Source: an uncultured Clostridia bacterium (lineage in GTDB: Bacteria; Bacillota; Clostridia; TANB77; CAG-465). From it: a stretch of 36,139 bases of DNA. Positions 14,877 to 26,327 of this stretch are shown in pieces. The stretch's first letter is position 1; every line of letters starts with the position of its first letter. Position numbers and translations under genes: made by a program. Below the pieces are notes generated by a model. The model saw only the letters and a program-made list of their open reading frames with translations. It made no database searches and was not told the origin of the DNA. The stretch lies in the NCBI GenBank assembly GCA_944387385.1, contig CALXES010000002.1, positions 106,136 to 142,274 on the forward strand. The letters are read 5' to 3'.

Positions 14877-17393
14877 TTAATTATTTTCCTCAACATTTGG
14901 ATAACTTAAGCAAATTCCTACATCTATACCTTGATACTTAAATTTATACTCATAAGTGTCTGTTACAACATTAGAAATTTCTGCAATATCTGAGAATTTA
15001 TATCTTTCTACTTCAATGTATTTTGGAATACCTGCATAGTTAGGATCATATACTTCAATTTTATACTTATTCATATTTTTTGAATCTGCAAGTAATTTAG
15101 TAGCAAGAACTGTATAATCATCGTTTATTCTAATCATAACAGGTTCTCCATCTGATAAAGTCTCAGTTAATGTATCAAATGCTGTATCATTATTATCATA
15201 GAAGTAGAACTTCTCATCTCTATATTTAGTTATATCAAGTCTTGCTAATAATTTTAACATTTCTGCATCATCATCTTCTAGTGTGCTTTGTGATTGTGTT
15301 TGCTGCTGTTCTTCCTCATCAGCAAGCAAATAAGTCATATCAAATCTAATTGATTCATATTGTCTAAATCCTGCATTTTCTCCATTATATGGAACACTAT
15401 ATGTTGTAAATCCAACTGATTGTAATTCTTGTTTTATTGTTGGATTTATAGTTAGTGTACCGCTAGTAACTGTAGATGACCAGAAATTATCTGGAAGCTC
15501 AGACAATACACTTAAAGAAGTTGGTGTATATGTTCTTAATGTTGTTCCTTCCTCAACTAGATTCAAAGAATCTACTGTTGGAGCTTCTACAACAGTTCCA
15601 TCAGAAGTTGTTATTCTTTTTGCTCCAAGTCTACTTGGTAAATCATTATCATAGAACAATTTAGCATATAAAACCATACCATATCCATAACCATGTTCTA
15701 CTTGTGTATTAGAAAAGTTAGAAAACGAAAATCCATCTCTTCCAACTAAAAATCCCGAATCAGCTATAACTACAGAATCATCCACTCCATCATTTGTAGT
15801 ATCATATAAATTATAGTTTAGCTCTGCTGCAATCAAATCAAATGTTGCTTCTAAATCATCGGCAGTTGCTGCAAAATAATATTTACCATTTGTCTCATCT
15901 GCAATATTAACTAAGTTCTCCTCGTCAATAGTTTCACCAAGACCAATTGTATATACTTTTATGCCCTTTTCTTTTGCAAGTGCAATTTGCTCATCTAATA
16001 ACTCGTCATCATAGCCTTCACCATCTGTATCTTGTCCGTCTGATAATAGTACAATGTATCTTCTATTTTGATTTTCATCATCACTAAACATTGCAACTCC
16101 ACCTTCAAGACCAGCTCCTATATATGTTCCAGAGAAATTTTCCGGATCAGTTTTTATTGTACTTATTCTATTTTTTATAGTAGCTTTATCTTGTGTTAAT
16201 CTAGATAACTCAGTATATTCAAATGTAAATTTACCAGCTCCAAATCTATAATTTCCTTGTAGTTTGTCTATAAGATCATTTACAACATCTACTCTTTTAA
16301 ACTCTGGATCATTTTCTTCACTATCTGCAAATTCATCAACAGAATACATAGAACCTGAGTTATCTATTATAAATACAAGCTCTGTTGATAGGTTTGAAGT
16401 AAGTTTTGAAGAATCTGCAACAAAATACTTACCTAATGTTTCTGTTGAAAAAGATAATGTTGAAGAACCAGTATCTATCTCAGTCATTATTTTTGTAAAA
16501 GTATTATTATCCTCATTTAATTCATACACTGCAAGTGATGACTCTGAAAGTCCCATTTCACTTACTGTTTGTTTATCATATGATATTGTGATTTTAGCAT
16601 CGTCTAGTTGTGCTTCTGTATATATAGAATATACACCATCTAATACAGAACTTACATTATCAAGAGTCTCAGTTTTATATTTATCAATTGAAGTTCTTGT
16701 AAAGTTACCTTTACCAGTCATGTCAAGCTTAACACCGTTATTTTCAAATGTATACTCTAATTCTCTTTCACCATCATTTACCCCATCACCTTTTGTATCA
16801 GCTTTTAAAGGATCAAGTTCCATTATGATTTCATCTCCATCATATAGCCCATCTCCATCTGTATCATTTTGAGTTGTACTTGTTCTACTATTAGAGCCTT
16901 CATATAAATCTGTTAAACCATCACCGTCTGTATCTTGACATAGTATTTCATAATCACTATTTTTATATAATTCAGATAACTCATTACCAATTATAGTTAC
17001 ATATTTTGTTCCAGTTGCTTCTCCATTATTTGCGGTAATTGAATAAGTCCCCTCATCAACTGGTAAATTCCATGTAGCTACTCCATTTTGATCTACCTCT
17101 ACACTTCCAGCACTTACCTCCCATGTAAATGTACTATCAATTGGTTCTCCATATTTTTGTGCAGAAGCAGTATATTGCAAACTTCTAGCTTTAGTTCCTA
17201 TTATATTTCCAATTTCAGTATCTGCATCAGCTATAGTAATTTTTACAGGAGTCATTAAAATAAAGATTATCATAAGTCCTATAAGTAATAATATAGCTAT
17301 AAAACTAATTATTATTAAACCTTTTCTATGATCATCAATAAAGTCCAATGTATCATCTCTTAAATCTAGAAAAAAATCTTTAAAATTATTCAT
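14877..17393 (-). CDS. Large membrane-anchored vWA protein with calcium-binding (TSP3-like) repeats
   Basis: The protein has 838 residues from ATG 17391-17393, which follows AAGGAG; an ATG ten codons upstream overlaps that site. A short cytoplasmic N-terminus leads to one transmembrane helix at about 25-48. An Ig-like region follows, then three DxDxDG calcium loops at about 154-212. A vWA domain at about 337-525 has an intact MIDAS motif DNSGS (Asp344, Ser346, Ser348), Thr423 and Asp452. A fourth loop DTTNDGVDD follows near 531-539. The last 130 residues (GEPVMIRINDDYTVLATKL, then YKIEVYDPNYAG) resemble a C39-like peptidase fold without the expected histidine. It is probably an extracellular metal-dependent adhesion or sensing protein and shares an operon with the transglutaminase-like protein. 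There is no sortase signal. Confidence 0.85.
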   Translation of the reverse strand: MNNFKDFFLDLRDDTLDFIDDHRKGLIIISFIAILLLIGLMIIFILMTPVKITIADADTEIGNIIGTKARSLQYTASAQKYGEPIDSTFTWEVSAGSVEVDQNGVATWNLPVDEGTYSITANNGEATGTKYVTIIGNELSELYKNSDYEILCQDTDGDGLTDLYEGSNSRTSTTQNDTDGDGLYDGDEIIMELDPLKADTKGDGVNDGERELEYTFENNGVKLDMTGKGNFTRTSIDKYKTETLDNVSSVLDGVYSIYTEAQLDDAKITISYDKQTVSEMGLSESSLAVYELNEDNNTFTKIMTEIDTGSSTLSFSTETLGKYFVADSSKLTSNLSTELVFIIDNSGSMYSVDEFADSEENDPEFKRVDVVNDLIDKLQGNYRFGAGKFTFEYTELSRLTQDKATIKNRISTIKTDPENFSGTYIGAGLEGGVAMFSDDENQNRRYIVLLSDGQDTDGEGYDDELLDEQIALAKEKGIKVYTIGLGETIDEENLVNIADETNGKYYFAATADDLEATFDLIAAELNYNLYDTTNDGVDDSVVIADSGFLVGRDGFSFSNFSNTQVEHGYGYGMVLYAKLFYDNDLPSRLGAKRITTSDGTVVEAPTVDSLNLVEEGTTLRTYTPTSLSVLSELPDNFWSSTVTSGTLTINPTIKQELQSVGFTTYSVPYNGENAGFRQYESIRFDMTYLLADEEEQQQTQSQSTLEDDDAEMLKLLARLDITKYRDEKFYFYDNNDTAFDTLTETLSDGEPVMIRINDDYTVLATKLLADSKNMNKYKIEVYDPNYAGIPKYIEVERYKFSDIAEISNVVTDTYEYKFKYQGIDVGICLSYPNVEENN

Positions 17394-17456
17394 AACATCA
17401 TTTCTCCTTAGTTTTATATACATAATTATTATATATTATATAAAAAATTAATTCAA

Positions 17457-18641
17457 CTAATTTTTTGGTATTATTATAGCATTTTCTATATTGTAATAAT
17501 ATAATCTAGTACCGTCTAAAAATGTTGAATCAATATCTCTAAGTGCAATTAAAATCGTTGAAATTTTATTTCCAACATTACCTTCTACATAAAACTCAAT
17601 ATAATTGTCCTCAGCAAAGACATTACATATGCTTTCAAGTCTTTGATAAATATCATCATCTTCTCTTATTATTAAATCATTATAATTATAATAACTACAT
17701 GTGTTGCCTTGTGATTGAGGAAGTAATTCCTCATTATCTATAATAGCAAACTTTTTAAATGCTTCTGTATTTAAATTAAAATATGCATGGTTTACAATTC
17801 CAGTTTCTTCATAAATCGAATGAGAAGAAGTTAAATCAACATGATACCATTCGTTATTGATATTTACCATGTTCCAAGCATGTGGATTTCCGTCTAAACT
17901 TCCTAATACAATAATACTATTAATACCAGCTCTATTATATATAAGTTGAAGTGCCTTTGTAAAGCTATCACATACACCTACATTTTCAAGAAGAGTCCCT
18001 TCTGCAGTATGATATTCTCTAGGTAAATCATCTAAATGTGAATATTCAACAGCATATGATAGTCTATCATGTATTTTAAGTTCTTTCTCAAAATCATTAA
18101 GTCCTTCTAAACCTTCTAAATATTCATCTATTTTTTTAGACATCATTTCTATTTTTTTATTAACTTCATCAATAGATTCTTCTGTATAATTTACTCTAAT
18201 ATATCCTAAATTCCCCTCAAAAGAAGATAATATATATGATGAGTACTCAGACTGTAAATAAAACACCTCTGGATGATCATTAATAAAAGCTTCTATAGCA
18301 ATACTAACTTCAGATGCAAATTTATCTTTATCTTGTGCAATATAATCTCTTATAACAAATTCATTTTGAAAATTTTTTACACCATTTGCAATAGATTCAT
18401 ATATTTTCTTTTGATCATCTGTTAAAAAGCTATAATAATATGCATTCATCTGTATTCCTAGTTCATTTATTTTAAAATCGTTATTATACTCTTCAAATGA
18501 GTTTGTATTCTCTTCTATTTCTTTTCTAACAAAATTTCCTGTCTTTGTAGGTATATCTGTAAAAAAAGATATATATGTTATTGAAACTATAATAAATATT
18601 ATCAAAAAAAAGTTTAAAAAGCTTTTTATTGTTGACTTCAT
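17457..18641 (-). CDS. Membrane-anchored transglutaminase-like protein
   Basis: The 394-residue protein starts at ATG 18639-18641 behind AAAGGAG; an upstream ATG seven codons earlier contains that site. An N-terminal hydrophobic segment at about 8-28 anchors it or serves as an uncleaved signal. A transglutaminase/papain-like core follows, with the triad visible as Cys224 in VGVCDSF, His254 in NPHAWNMV and Asp269 in WYHVDLT. Such extracellular domains act as peptidases or crosslinkers; the substrate is unknown. The 60-180 region is charged and helical. It has its own promoter right after the rpoC terminator and is followed 63 nt later by the vWA gene, which makes a two-gene surface module. Confidence 0.87.
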   Translation of the reverse strand: MKSTIKSFLNFFLIIFIIVSITYISFFTDIPTKTGNFVRKEIEENTNSFEEYNNDFKINELGIQMNAYYYSFLTDDQKKIYESIANGVKNFQNEFVIRDYIAQDKDKFASEVSIAIEAFINDHPEVFYLQSEYSSYILSSFEGNLGYIRVNYTEESIDEVNKKIEMMSKKIDEYLEGLEGLNDFEKELKIHDRLSYAVEYSHLDDLPREYHTAEGTLLENVGVCDSFTKALQLIYNRAGINSIIVLGSLDGNPHAWNMVNINNEWYHVDLTSSHSIYEETGIVNHAYFNLNTEAFKKFAIIDNEELLPQSQGNTCSYYNYNDLIIREDDDIYQRLESICNVFAEDNYIEFYVEGNVGNKISTILIALRDIDSTFLDGTRLYYYNIENAIIIPKN

Positions 18642-18666
18642 ATTACATCTCCTTTTGTACATATTT

Positions 18667-18695
18667 ATTTTATATTAAATACAACATTTTTTCAA
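18667..18695 (-). promoter_or_regulatory. Promoter of the transglutaminase-vWA operon
   Basis: Minus strand TTGAAA (18690-18695), 17 nt, TAAAAT (18667-18672). The -35 begins two bases after the rpoC terminator T-tract. Confidence 0.72.
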
Positions 18696-18696
18696 T

Positions 18697-18726
18697 AAAA
18701 AAGGGTACATAAATAAATATGTACCC
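18697..18726 (-). terminator. Terminator of rpoBC
   Basis: GGGTACATA/TATGTACCC (18703-18711 with 18718-18726) with a 6-nt loop is followed on the minus strand by six T residues. Confidence 0.87.
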
Positions 18727-18736
18727 AATTATATTC

Positions 18737-21700
18737 TTATTCAACAATATTTGAATTTTGTGAATAAACCATATCTTCACTAGAATCATCTTTTAAAACT
18801 TTTTTTATTACATCTTCATCAACAACTGGCTCTTCTGATTGTTTTAAGTCTTCTTCTGTTACTATTTCAATGTCTTTTACATCAACAATACCAGTTCCAG
18901 CTGGAATTAAACGACCAATAATTACATTTTCTTTTAATCCTTGTAATTTATCTATTTTTCCTTTAATAGCAGCATCAGTTAAAACTCTTGCTGTTTCTTG
19001 GAATGATGCAGCAGATAAGAATGAATCTGTAAGTAAAGCAACTTTTGTGATTCCAAGTAATACTTTTTTACCTTTAGCAAGTTTTTTACCTGCAGCTTTA
19101 GCTTCTTTATTTGCTTTGTTAAACTCTGTCATATCTATTGTAGATGCAGCAATTAAATCTGTATCACCAGCATCTTCAACATATACTTTTCTTAGCATTT
19201 GACGAGCAACAATTTCGATATGTTTATCATCAATATTAACACCTTGTGTTCTATATACTTTTTGAACTTCTTCAATTAAGTAGTTTTGAACAGCAACTTC
19301 ACCTTTAATACGTATAATATCATGTGGATCTAAAGAACCCTCAGTTAATCTGTCACCTGCTTCTATTTTTTGTCCATCTGTAACAGCAAGTCTAGCACCA
19401 TATGGTATTAAGTATTTTTCAGCAGTTTTTTCGTCGTCTACAACTGTAACTTCTTTATTATTTCCATGATCTCCTATTGAAACTGTACCATCAATTTCAG
19501 AAACCATAGCAACACCCTTTGGCTTTCTAGCTTCAAATAACTCTTCAACTCTAGGAAGACCTTGTGTTATATCTCCACCAGCTACACCACCAGAGTGGAA
19601 TGTTCTCATTGTTAACTGAGTACCAGGCTCACCTATTGATTGAGCAGCTATAATACCTATAGCTTCACCAACAGATATTGGTTCACCAGTTGCAAGGTTT
19701 TTACCATAACATTTAGCACAAACACCTCTTACAGATTCACAAGTTAAAGCAGATCTAATTTTTACTTGCTCAATTCCTGTGTCTACTATAATTTTAGCAA
19801 TTTTATCTGTAACATATGTTCCATTTGGTACTATAATGTCACCATTTTTATCTAAAATATCTTGTGCAAGATATCTTCCTTCTATTCTTTCTTCAAGTTT
19901 TTCAATAGCTTCTCCAGATTCCTTAATAGTTTGTACAACTAATCCCTCATGTGTTCCACAGTCATCTTCCATTACTATAACATCTTGGTTAACATCAACA
20001 AGTCTTCTTGTTAAGTATCCAGAGTCAGCAGTTCTTAATGCTGTATCAGCAAGACCTTTTCTTGCACCGTGTGATGATATGAAGAATTCAAGAACATCTA
20101 GACCATCTTTAAAACAAGATTTAATTGGTATTTCAACTGTTTTACCTTCTGTATCTGCCATAAGTCCACGAATACCAGTTAACTGTCTAATCTGTGTTGG
20201 GTTACCTCTGGCACCAGTATGAGCCATCATTTGAATTGGATTTAATTTATTTGGATTACTCATAACTGCTGCTTGAATATCATCTGTTGCTTTTGACCAA
20301 ACTTTTATTGTTTCGTTATATCTTTCTTCATCAGTTATAAGACCACGTTTAAAGTTTTTACGAATACCTTCAACTTTTGCTTCTGCATCTGCTAATATTT
20401 GAGCTTTTGCCTCAGGTACTTCCATATCAGCAACAGAAACTGTTACAGCAGCTTTAGTAGAATATTTATATCCATTTGCTTTTATATCATCAAGAACAAC
20501 TGATGTAGCAGATATACCATGTTTAGAAATACATTTATCAACTATATTGCCTAGTTCTTTCTTTCTAACTGGGAAATCAATTTCAAGTTTTAATTCATTT
20601 CCTGGTATTGTTCTATCAACAAATCCTAAGTCTTGTGGTATATAGCTATTAAATATTAATCTACCTGGTGTAGCATCGATAATTCCTGTAACATCCTCAC
20701 CATCAACGCTTCTTGTAACTCTTACTTTAATTGCTGAATGAATTCCTAAAACTCCTTGATCGTAGGCCATTAAAGCCTCGTCCTCGCTTGAGAATACTTT
20801 TCCTTCTCCTGGCTCGCCATCAACGTCAACTGTTAAATAGTAACTTCCAAGTATCATATCCTGTGATGGAACTGCAACTGGCTTACCATCTTGAAGTTTT
20901 AATAAGTTGTTTGAAGCAAGCATTAATAATTTTGCTTCAGCTACAGCTTCTGGAGATAGAGGAACGTGAACAGCCATCTGGTCACCATCAAAGTCAGCAT
21001 TAAATGCAGTACATACTAATGGATGTAGTTTTATTGCTCTTCCTTCAACAAGTACTGGTTCAAATGCTTGAATACCAAGTCTATGTAGTGTAGGAGCACG
21101 GTTTAACATTACTGGTCTGTCCTTTATAACATCCTCTAAAACATCCCATACTGAAACATCAACTTTTTCAACTAAAGTTTTTGCATTCTTTATGTTGTTA
21201 GCAATTCCTCTTGCAACTAATTCTTTCATTACAAAAGGTTTAAATAGCTCTAAAGCCATCTCTCTTGGTAGACCGCATTGATAAATTTTTAATTCTGGTC
21301 CTACAACGATAACTGAACGTCCAGAATAATCAACTCTTTTACCAAGTAAGTTTTGTCTAAATCTACCTTGTTTTCCTTTTAACATGTCAGATAAAGATTT
21401 TAAAGCTCTTCCGCCTGCACCTGTTATAGGTCTACCACGTCTACCATTATCTATTAAAGCATCAACTGCTTCTTGTAACATTCTTTTTTCATTTCTTACA
21501 ATTATATCTGGTGCTTCTAACTCTAGTAATTTTTTTAATCTATTATTTCTATTTATAACTCTTCTGTATAAATCGTTTAAATCAGATGTAGCAAATCTAC
21601 CACCATCAAGTTGAACCATTGGTCTCAAATCTGGTGGAATTACAGGTAAAGCTTCTAAAATCATCCACTCTGGGCGATTTCCTGATGTAATAAATGCTTC

Positions 21701-22342
21701 AACTGTATCTAATCTTTTAATTATTTTTTGTCTTTTTGCTCCATTTGCTTTTTCAAGTTCTTTTCTTAATTCTTTTTCTAATTTTTTAAGATCTACTTTA
21801 GCAAGTAATTCTTTAATTGCTTCTGCACCCATTCCAACTCTTAATGAATCACTACCATATTTTTCTAAAGCTTCTCTATACTCTTTTTCATTTAATATAT
21901 CACAAACTTTAAATGCAGTATCTTTAGCATCAAGAACAATATATGATGCATAATATAATACTTTCTCTAAAGCTTTTGGAGATATGTCAAGTAAAGTACT
22001 CATTCTTCCTGGAATTCCTTTGAAAAACCAGATATGTGAAACAGGACAAGCAAGCTCTATATGTCCCATTCTCTCACGTCTTACTTTTTTCTTAGTAACT
22101 TCAACGCCACATCTGTCACAAATTATTCCTTTATATCTAACTTTTTTGTATTTACCACAATAGCATTCCCAGTCTTTTGTTGGTCCAAAAATCTTTTCAC
22201 AAAATAGTCCGTCTCTTTCTGGTTTAAGTGTTCTATAATTGATAGTTTCTGGTTTTTTTACTTCTCCTTTTGACCACTCTCTAATTTTTTCTGGAGAAGC
22301 AAGTCCGATACTTATTCTATCAAAATTATCCATATCTTGCAT
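18737..22342 (-). CDS. rpoC: RNA polymerase beta' subunit
   Basis: The 1201-residue subunit has the compact Firmicutes architecture. The N-terminal zinc site is Cys60, Cys62, Cys75 and Cys78. The catalytic magnesium motif NADFDGD is at 448-454 (Asp450, Asp452, Asp454). The second zinc site lies in [13 protein letters not shown] together with an upstream DDCGTHEG. The trigger-loop region reads [19 protein letters not shown]. No truncation or inserted element is visible. It follows rpoB by 27 nt, with a GGGGG ribosome site, and ends in a strong terminator. The genes that often follow (an L7Ae-like protein and rpsL) are separated from it by two surface-protein genes. Confidence 0.98.
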   Translation of the reverse strand: MQDMDNFDRISIGLASPEKIREWSKGEVKKPETINYRTLKPERDGLFCEKIFGPTKDWECYCGKYKKVRYKGIICDRCGVEVTKKKVRRERMGHIELACPVSHIWFFKGIPGRMSTLLDISPKALEKVLYYASYIVLDAKDTAFKVCDILNEKEYREALEKYGSDSLRVGMGAEAIKELLAKVDLKKLEKELRKELEKANGAKRQKIIKRLDTVEAFITSGNRPEWMILEALPVIPPDLRPMVQLDGGRFATSDLNDLYRRVINRNNRLKKLLELEAPDIIVRNEKRMLQEAVDALIDNGRRGRPITGAGGRALKSLSDMLKGKQGRFRQNLLGKRVDYSGRSVIVVGPELKIYQCGLPREMALELFKPFVMKELVARGIANNIKNAKTLVEKVDVSVWDVLEDVIKDRPVMLNRAPTLHRLGIQAFEPVLVEGRAIKLHPLVCTAFNADFDGDQMAVHVPLSPEAVAEAKLLMLASNNLLKLQDGKPVAVPSQDMILGSYYLTVDVDGEPGEGKVFSSEDEALMAYDQGVLGIHSAIKVRVTRSVDGEDVTGIIDATPGRLIFNSYIPQDLGFVDRTIPGNELKLEIDFPVRKKELGNIVDKCISKHGISATSVVLDDIKANGYKYSTKAAVTVSVADMEVPEAKAQILADAEAKVEGIRKNFKRGLITDEERYNETIKVWSKATDDIQAAVMSNPNKLNPIQMMAHTGARGNPTQIRQLTGIRGLMADTEGKTVEIPIKSCFKDGLDVLEFFISSHGARKGLADTALRTADSGYLTRRLVDVNQDVIVMEDDCGTHEGLVVQTIKESGEAIEKLEERIEGRYLAQDILDKNGDIIVPNGTYVTDKIAKIIVDTGIEQVKIRSALTCESVRGVCAKCYGKNLATGEPISVGEAIGIIAAQSIGEPGTQLTMRTFHSGGVAGGDITQGLPRVEELFEARKPKGVAMVSEIDGTVSIGDHGNNKEVTVVDDEKTAEKYLIPYGARLAVTDGQKIEAGDRLTEGSLDPHDIIRIKGEVAVQNYLIEEVQKVYRTQGVNIDDKHIEIVARQMLRKVYVEDAGDTDLIAASTIDMTEFNKANKEAKAAGKKLAKGKKVLLGITKVALLTDSFLSAASFQETARVLTDAAIKGKIDKLQGLKENVIIGRLIPAGTGIVDVKDIEIVTEEDLKQSEEPVVDEDVIKKVLKDDSSEDMVYSQNSNIVE

Positions 22343-22369
22343 TTTATTAATCCCCCTTACACCTTTTTA

Positions 22370-25300
22370 CTATTCTTCATAGTCATTATAATCATCTAAT
22401 TCATAATCAGAAGTGCCTTGATTTAATTCTTCATTTGTTAATTCTCCGTCTTCTTCAACTGACATTCCATCTTCTTCAGATGAAAGACTAGTCATCATAT
22501 CACTTGGAACAATAGCATCATTATCATCTTCAATTGATTCTTTTAATTCAACATGCTCATCTTGCTTATATAATTTTAAATCTAAAGCTAAACTTTGTAG
22601 CTCTTTTGTTAAAACTCTAAATGATTCTGGTATTCCTGGTTTTGGTATACTTTCGCCTTTAACTATTGCTTCATAAGTTTTTAAACGTCCAACAATATCA
22701 TCTGATTTAACAGTTAATATTTCTTGTAAAATATATGATGCACCATAAGCTTCAAGTGCCCAAACTTCCATTTCACCGAATCTTTGTCCACCAAATTGAG
22801 CTTTACCTCCAAGTGGTTGTTGAGTAACTAATGAGTAAGGTCCAATTGAACGAGCATGGATCTTATCTTCAACCATATGATATAACTTAAGCATATACAT
22901 ATATCCAACTGTAACTTTTCTATCAAATGGTTCTCCTGTTCTACCATCACGAACTAAGAATTTACCATCAGGATCTAATCCTTTCTGCTCAAACAATTCT
23001 CTAATTTCAGACTCTTTTGCTCCGTCAAATACTGGTGTAGCTATCTTCCATCCATATAGACTTGCAATATAGCCTAAATGAACTTCTAACACCTGACCAA
23101 CATTCATACGTGATGGAATACCAAGTGGATTTAATAGCACTTGTAAAGGTGTACCATCTGGTAAGAATGGCATATCTTCTCTAGGTAATATACGAGAAAT
23201 ACATCCCTTATTACCATGACGTCCAGCCATTTTATCACCAACAGATATTTTTCTCTTTTGTGCTATATATATTCTTACTACTTTATGTACTCCAGCGGCT
23301 AATTCATCACAGTTATCTCTTGTAAATATCTTTACATCAACAACTGTACCAGATTCACCATGAGGTACTCTTAAAGAAGTATCTCTTACTTCTCTTGCTT
23401 TCTCACCAAATATTGCTCTTAATAATTTTTCTTCTGCTGTAAGTTCAGTTTCACCTTTTGGTGTAACTTTACCAACAAGTATATCTCCTGGAACAACTTC
23501 TGCTCCAATACGAATTATTCCGTTTTCATCTAAGTTCTTAAGTGCAGCTTCACCAACTTGAGGTATATCTTTTGTAATTTCTTCTGGTCCAAGTTTTGTA
23601 TCTCTAGCTTCACAATCATAATCTTCAATATGAATAGAAGTTAATACATCGTCTTTAACCAAATCTTCAGAAATTAATATAGCATCCTCATAGTTGTATC
23701 CTTCCCAAGTCATAAATCCAATAAGTAAGTTCTTACCTAAAGCCATTTCTCCATTTTGTGTAGAAGGACCATCAGCTATAACTTCACCTTTCTTTACTTT
23801 TTCACCTTTCTTAACGATAGGTTTTTGTGTAATACAAGTACCAGCATTTGATCTTTGATATTTAATTAGATTATATTCATCTTTTCCAACTTTTGTATCA
23901 ACAACAATCTTATCTGCACTAACAAATGATACAACACCATCATTTTTAGCAACAATAACAATACCTGAGTCAACTGCGGCTTTATATTCAATTCCAGTTC
24001 CAACAATAGGACTATCTGTTTGAATTAAAGGAACAGCTTGACGTTGCATGTTTGCACCCATAAGTGCTCTATGTGCGTCATCGCTTTCAAGGAAAGGTAT
24101 CATAGCTGTTGCAACAGATACAAGTTGCTTTGGAGATACATCCATTAAATCAACTTTATCACTTTCAACTTCTTCAATTAAATCTCTAAATCTTACTTTT
24201 ACTCTTTTATTTACAAATTTATTATCTGCATCAAGTGGTTCGTTTGCTTGCGCAACAATATATTTATCTTCCTCATCAGCAGTCATATATCTAATTTCAT
24301 CTGTAACAACACCTGTTGCTTTATCTACAATTCTATATGGTGTTTCAATAAAACCATATCTGTTTATTTTAGCAAATGTAGATAATGAAGATATAAGACC
24401 AATGTTTGGACCTTCTGGAGATTCAATAGGACAAAGTCTACCATAATGAGTATGATGAACGTCACGAACTTCAAATCCTGCTCTTTCTCTAGATAGACCA
24501 CCAGGTCCTAATGCAGATATTCTTCTTTTATGAGTAAGTTCTGCAAGAGGATTTATTTGATCCATAAATTGAGACAATTGAGAACTTCCAAAAAATTCTC
24601 TTAATGCTCCAACAACAGGTTTGATGTTAATTAATGTTTGTGGTGTTGCAACATCTAAATCTTGTGTTGCCATTCTCTCACGTACGACTCTTTCAAGTCT
24701 TGCAAGACCAATTCTAAATTGATTTTGTAATAATTCACCAACACATCTAACACGTCTATTTCCTAAATGATCTATATCATCTGTTGAACCAAGACCAAAT
24801 CTTAAATTCATAAAATAGTTTATTGATGCCATAATATCATCAAGTGTTGCGCATTTAACAACTAATTTTTCTCTATTTAGTCTAATTTGCTTTCTTAATT
24901 CTTTTTCATCAGCATCTCCAACTTTTTCTAATAATTCTTTTAAAGCTGGTAAATAAACTTCTTCTTTAATTATATCTTTATCTATATCAATACCTAAGTA
25001 CTTAGATATATCTACTGTGTTATTTCCAATTATTTTTATTCTCTTTTCATCTCTTGTAATATATACTACATTAATACCAGAGTGTTTTATCTTTTGTGCA
25101 ACTTCTTCTGTAATTACTTCACCAGCAGAAACTAAAATTTCTCCATCTTCATTAATTACATTTTCAGCTGCTATTTCTCCAACAGTTCTTTCAGCTATAC
25201 TTAACTTTTTATTATATTTGTATCTTCCAACTCTAGCCAAATCATATCTTCTTGGTTCGAATAATAGTCCAAACAATAATGATTTTGCTGTATCAACATG

Positions 25301-26038
25301 TAATGGTTCATTAGGTCTTATTTTCTTATATATTTCTAGTAAAGCTTCATCTTGTGTTTTTGCCATATCTTTATATAGGTTTTCATTAATCAAATCATCT
25401 TCAAATAAATCCATTATTTGTTGATCTGTTTCAACTCCTAAAGCCCTAATTAAAGTTGTAAGTGGAACTTTTCTTGTTCTATCAACCCTTGCAGAATATA
25501 CATCTGAAGAATCTGACTCAAGTTCAATCCAAGTACCACGAATTGGCATGATAGTTCCAGAATATAAAAATTTACCTGTCTTATCTCTTTGCGCATCAAA
25601 ATATACGCCTGGTGATCTAACAAGTTGTGAAATTACAACTCTTTCGGCACCATTTATCAAGAAGGTACCACTATCTGTCATAACTGGTAAATCACATAAA
25701 AAGATCTCTTGCTCTTTTATTTCACCAGTTTCACGGTTTATTAATCTAACTTGTACTTGTAATCTTGAAGAATAGCTTGTATTTCTTGCTTTTGCTTCTT
25801 CAATAGTGTACTTTGTTTCATCTTCTAGTCTATAGTCAACAAATTCTAATAATAAATTACCAGAAAAGTCACTAATAGGTGAAGCATCAGATAAAACATC
25901 TTTAAGTCCAGATTTTAAAAACCAATCGTAAGATTGTTTTTGGATATCAATTAGGTCTGGTAAATCAACGACCTCCTTGATACTTGAAAAGCTCATTCTT
26001 GTTGCTTTTCCGTTTTTTACTTCATGAATACGACTCAT
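22370..26038 (-). CDS. rpoB: RNA polymerase beta subunit
   Basis: The product has 1222 residues from ATG 26036-26038. An ATG two codons earlier lies too close to the GGGGG ribosome site, and a longer upstream frame has no other support. The rifampicin-pocket stretch ([20 protein letters not shown], then RISALGPGG) keeps the usual drug-contact residues, so nothing suggests resistance. The beta-specific stretches [12 protein letters not shown] and [21 protein letters not shown] are present. The C-terminus ends in an acidic Glu/Asp-rich tail of about 55 residues. rpoB is not preceded by rplJ-rplL here but by prfA, and it has its own perfect consensus promoter with a leader of about 190 nt. Confidence 0.98.
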   Translation of the reverse strand: MSRIHEVKNGKATRMSFSSIKEVVDLPDLIDIQKQSYDWFLKSGLKDVLSDASPISDFSGNLLLEFVDYRLEDETKYTIEEAKARNTSYSSRLQVQVRLINRETGEIKEQEIFLCDLPVMTDSGTFLINGAERVVISQLVRSPGVYFDAQRDKTGKFLYSGTIMPIRGTWIELESDSSDVYSARVDRTRKVPLTTLIRALGVETDQQIMDLFEDDLINENLYKDMAKTQDEALLEIYKKIRPNEPLHVDTAKSLLFGLLFEPRRYDLARVGRYKYNKKLSIAERTVGEIAAENVINEDGEILVSAGEVITEEVAQKIKHSGINVVYITRDEKRIKIIGNNTVDISKYLGIDIDKDIIKEEVYLPALKELLEKVGDADEKELRKQIRLNREKLVVKCATLDDIMASINYFMNLRFGLGSTDDIDHLGNRRVRCVGELLQNQFRIGLARLERVVRERMATQDLDVATPQTLINIKPVVGALREFFGSSQLSQFMDQINPLAELTHKRRISALGPGGLSRERAGFEVRDVHHTHYGRLCPIESPEGPNIGLISSLSTFAKINRYGFIETPYRIVDKATGVVTDEIRYMTADEEDKYIVAQANEPLDADNKFVNKRVKVRFRDLIEEVESDKVDLMDVSPKQLVSVATAMIPFLESDDAHRALMGANMQRQAVPLIQTDSPIVGTGIEYKAAVDSGIVIVAKNDGVVSFVSADKIVVDTKVGKDEYNLIKYQRSNAGTCITQKPIVKKGEKVKKGEVIADGPSTQNGEMALGKNLLIGFMTWEGYNYEDAILISEDLVKDDVLTSIHIEDYDCEARDTKLGPEEITKDIPQVGEAALKNLDENGIIRIGAEVVPGDILVGKVTPKGETELTAEEKLLRAIFGEKAREVRDTSLRVPHGESGTVVDVKIFTRDNCDELAAGVHKVVRIYIAQKRKISVGDKMAGRHGNKGCISRILPREDMPFLPDGTPLQVLLNPLGIPSRMNVGQVLEVHLGYIASLYGWKIATPVFDGAKESEIRELFEQKGLDPDGKFLVRDGRTGEPFDRKVTVGYMYMLKLYHMVEDKIHARSIGPYSLVTQQPLGGKAQFGGQRFGEMEVWALEAYGASYILQEILTVKSDDIVGRLKTYEAIVKGESIPKPGIPESFRVLTKELQSLALDLKLYKQDEHVELKESIEDDNDAIVPSDMMTSLSSEEDGMSVEEDGELTNEELNQGTSDYELDDYNDYEE

Positions 26039-26228
26039 TTCCATACCCCCAACTGCGCTTAAAAAAGGCAACAAAAAGTCAAACTAGTTTACATAATTTT
26101 TAAAATTTTCAACTAATTTGATTATTTTCATATACCTTTCTTTTAACTATTTTTTATGATTTTTTCCAACTATTTCAACCATCCTTTGCATCATAGTTTA
26201 CATAGTAATTTCAATTAGAAATAACATT
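26039..26228 (-). promoter_or_regulatory. Long untranslated leader of rpoB
   Basis: About 190 nt lie between the expected start point and the rpoB ATG. They hold an exact 11-bp direct repeat (TATGTAAACTA on the minus strand, at 26194-26204 and 26085-26095) and several AGTTGAAA-like units around 26105-26116, 26140-26150 and 26161-26173. I recognise no known leader family and no strong terminator. The remainder of the 289-nt gap holds the promoter and the prfA terminator. Confidence 0.45.
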
Positions 26229-26234
26229 TGTTCT

Positions 26235-26263
26235 ATTATATCATAAGAAAAAAATAGTGTCAA
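26235..26263 (-). promoter_or_regulatory. Promoter of rpoBC
   Basis: A perfect consensus: minus strand TTGACA (26258-26263), exactly 17 nt, TATAAT (26235-26240). Confidence 0.9.
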
Positions 26264-26298
26264 CAAAAAAATCCACATTTTTAAAATTTATAAATGTC

Positions 26299-26322
26299 AA
26301 AAAAACACCTAAAAAGGTGTTT
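26299..26322 (-). terminator. Terminator of prfA
   Basis: AAACACCT/AGGTGTTT (26303-26310 with 26315-26322) with loop AAAA has seven T residues at its 3' side on the minus strand. Confidence 0.85.
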
Positions 26323-26327
26323 CTTAT

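Noticed and set aside
16264-16872. Plus-strand ORF of 202 codons opposite the vWA gene
   Set aside because: It is the longest shadow frame, Ser/Val-rich with no ribosome site, and lies entirely within a convincing minus-strand gene.
24240-24680. Rifampicin-resistance change in RpoB
   Set aside because: The usual drug-contact Gln, Asp, His, Arg and Ser positions are all present; only neighbouring positions differ from E. coli.
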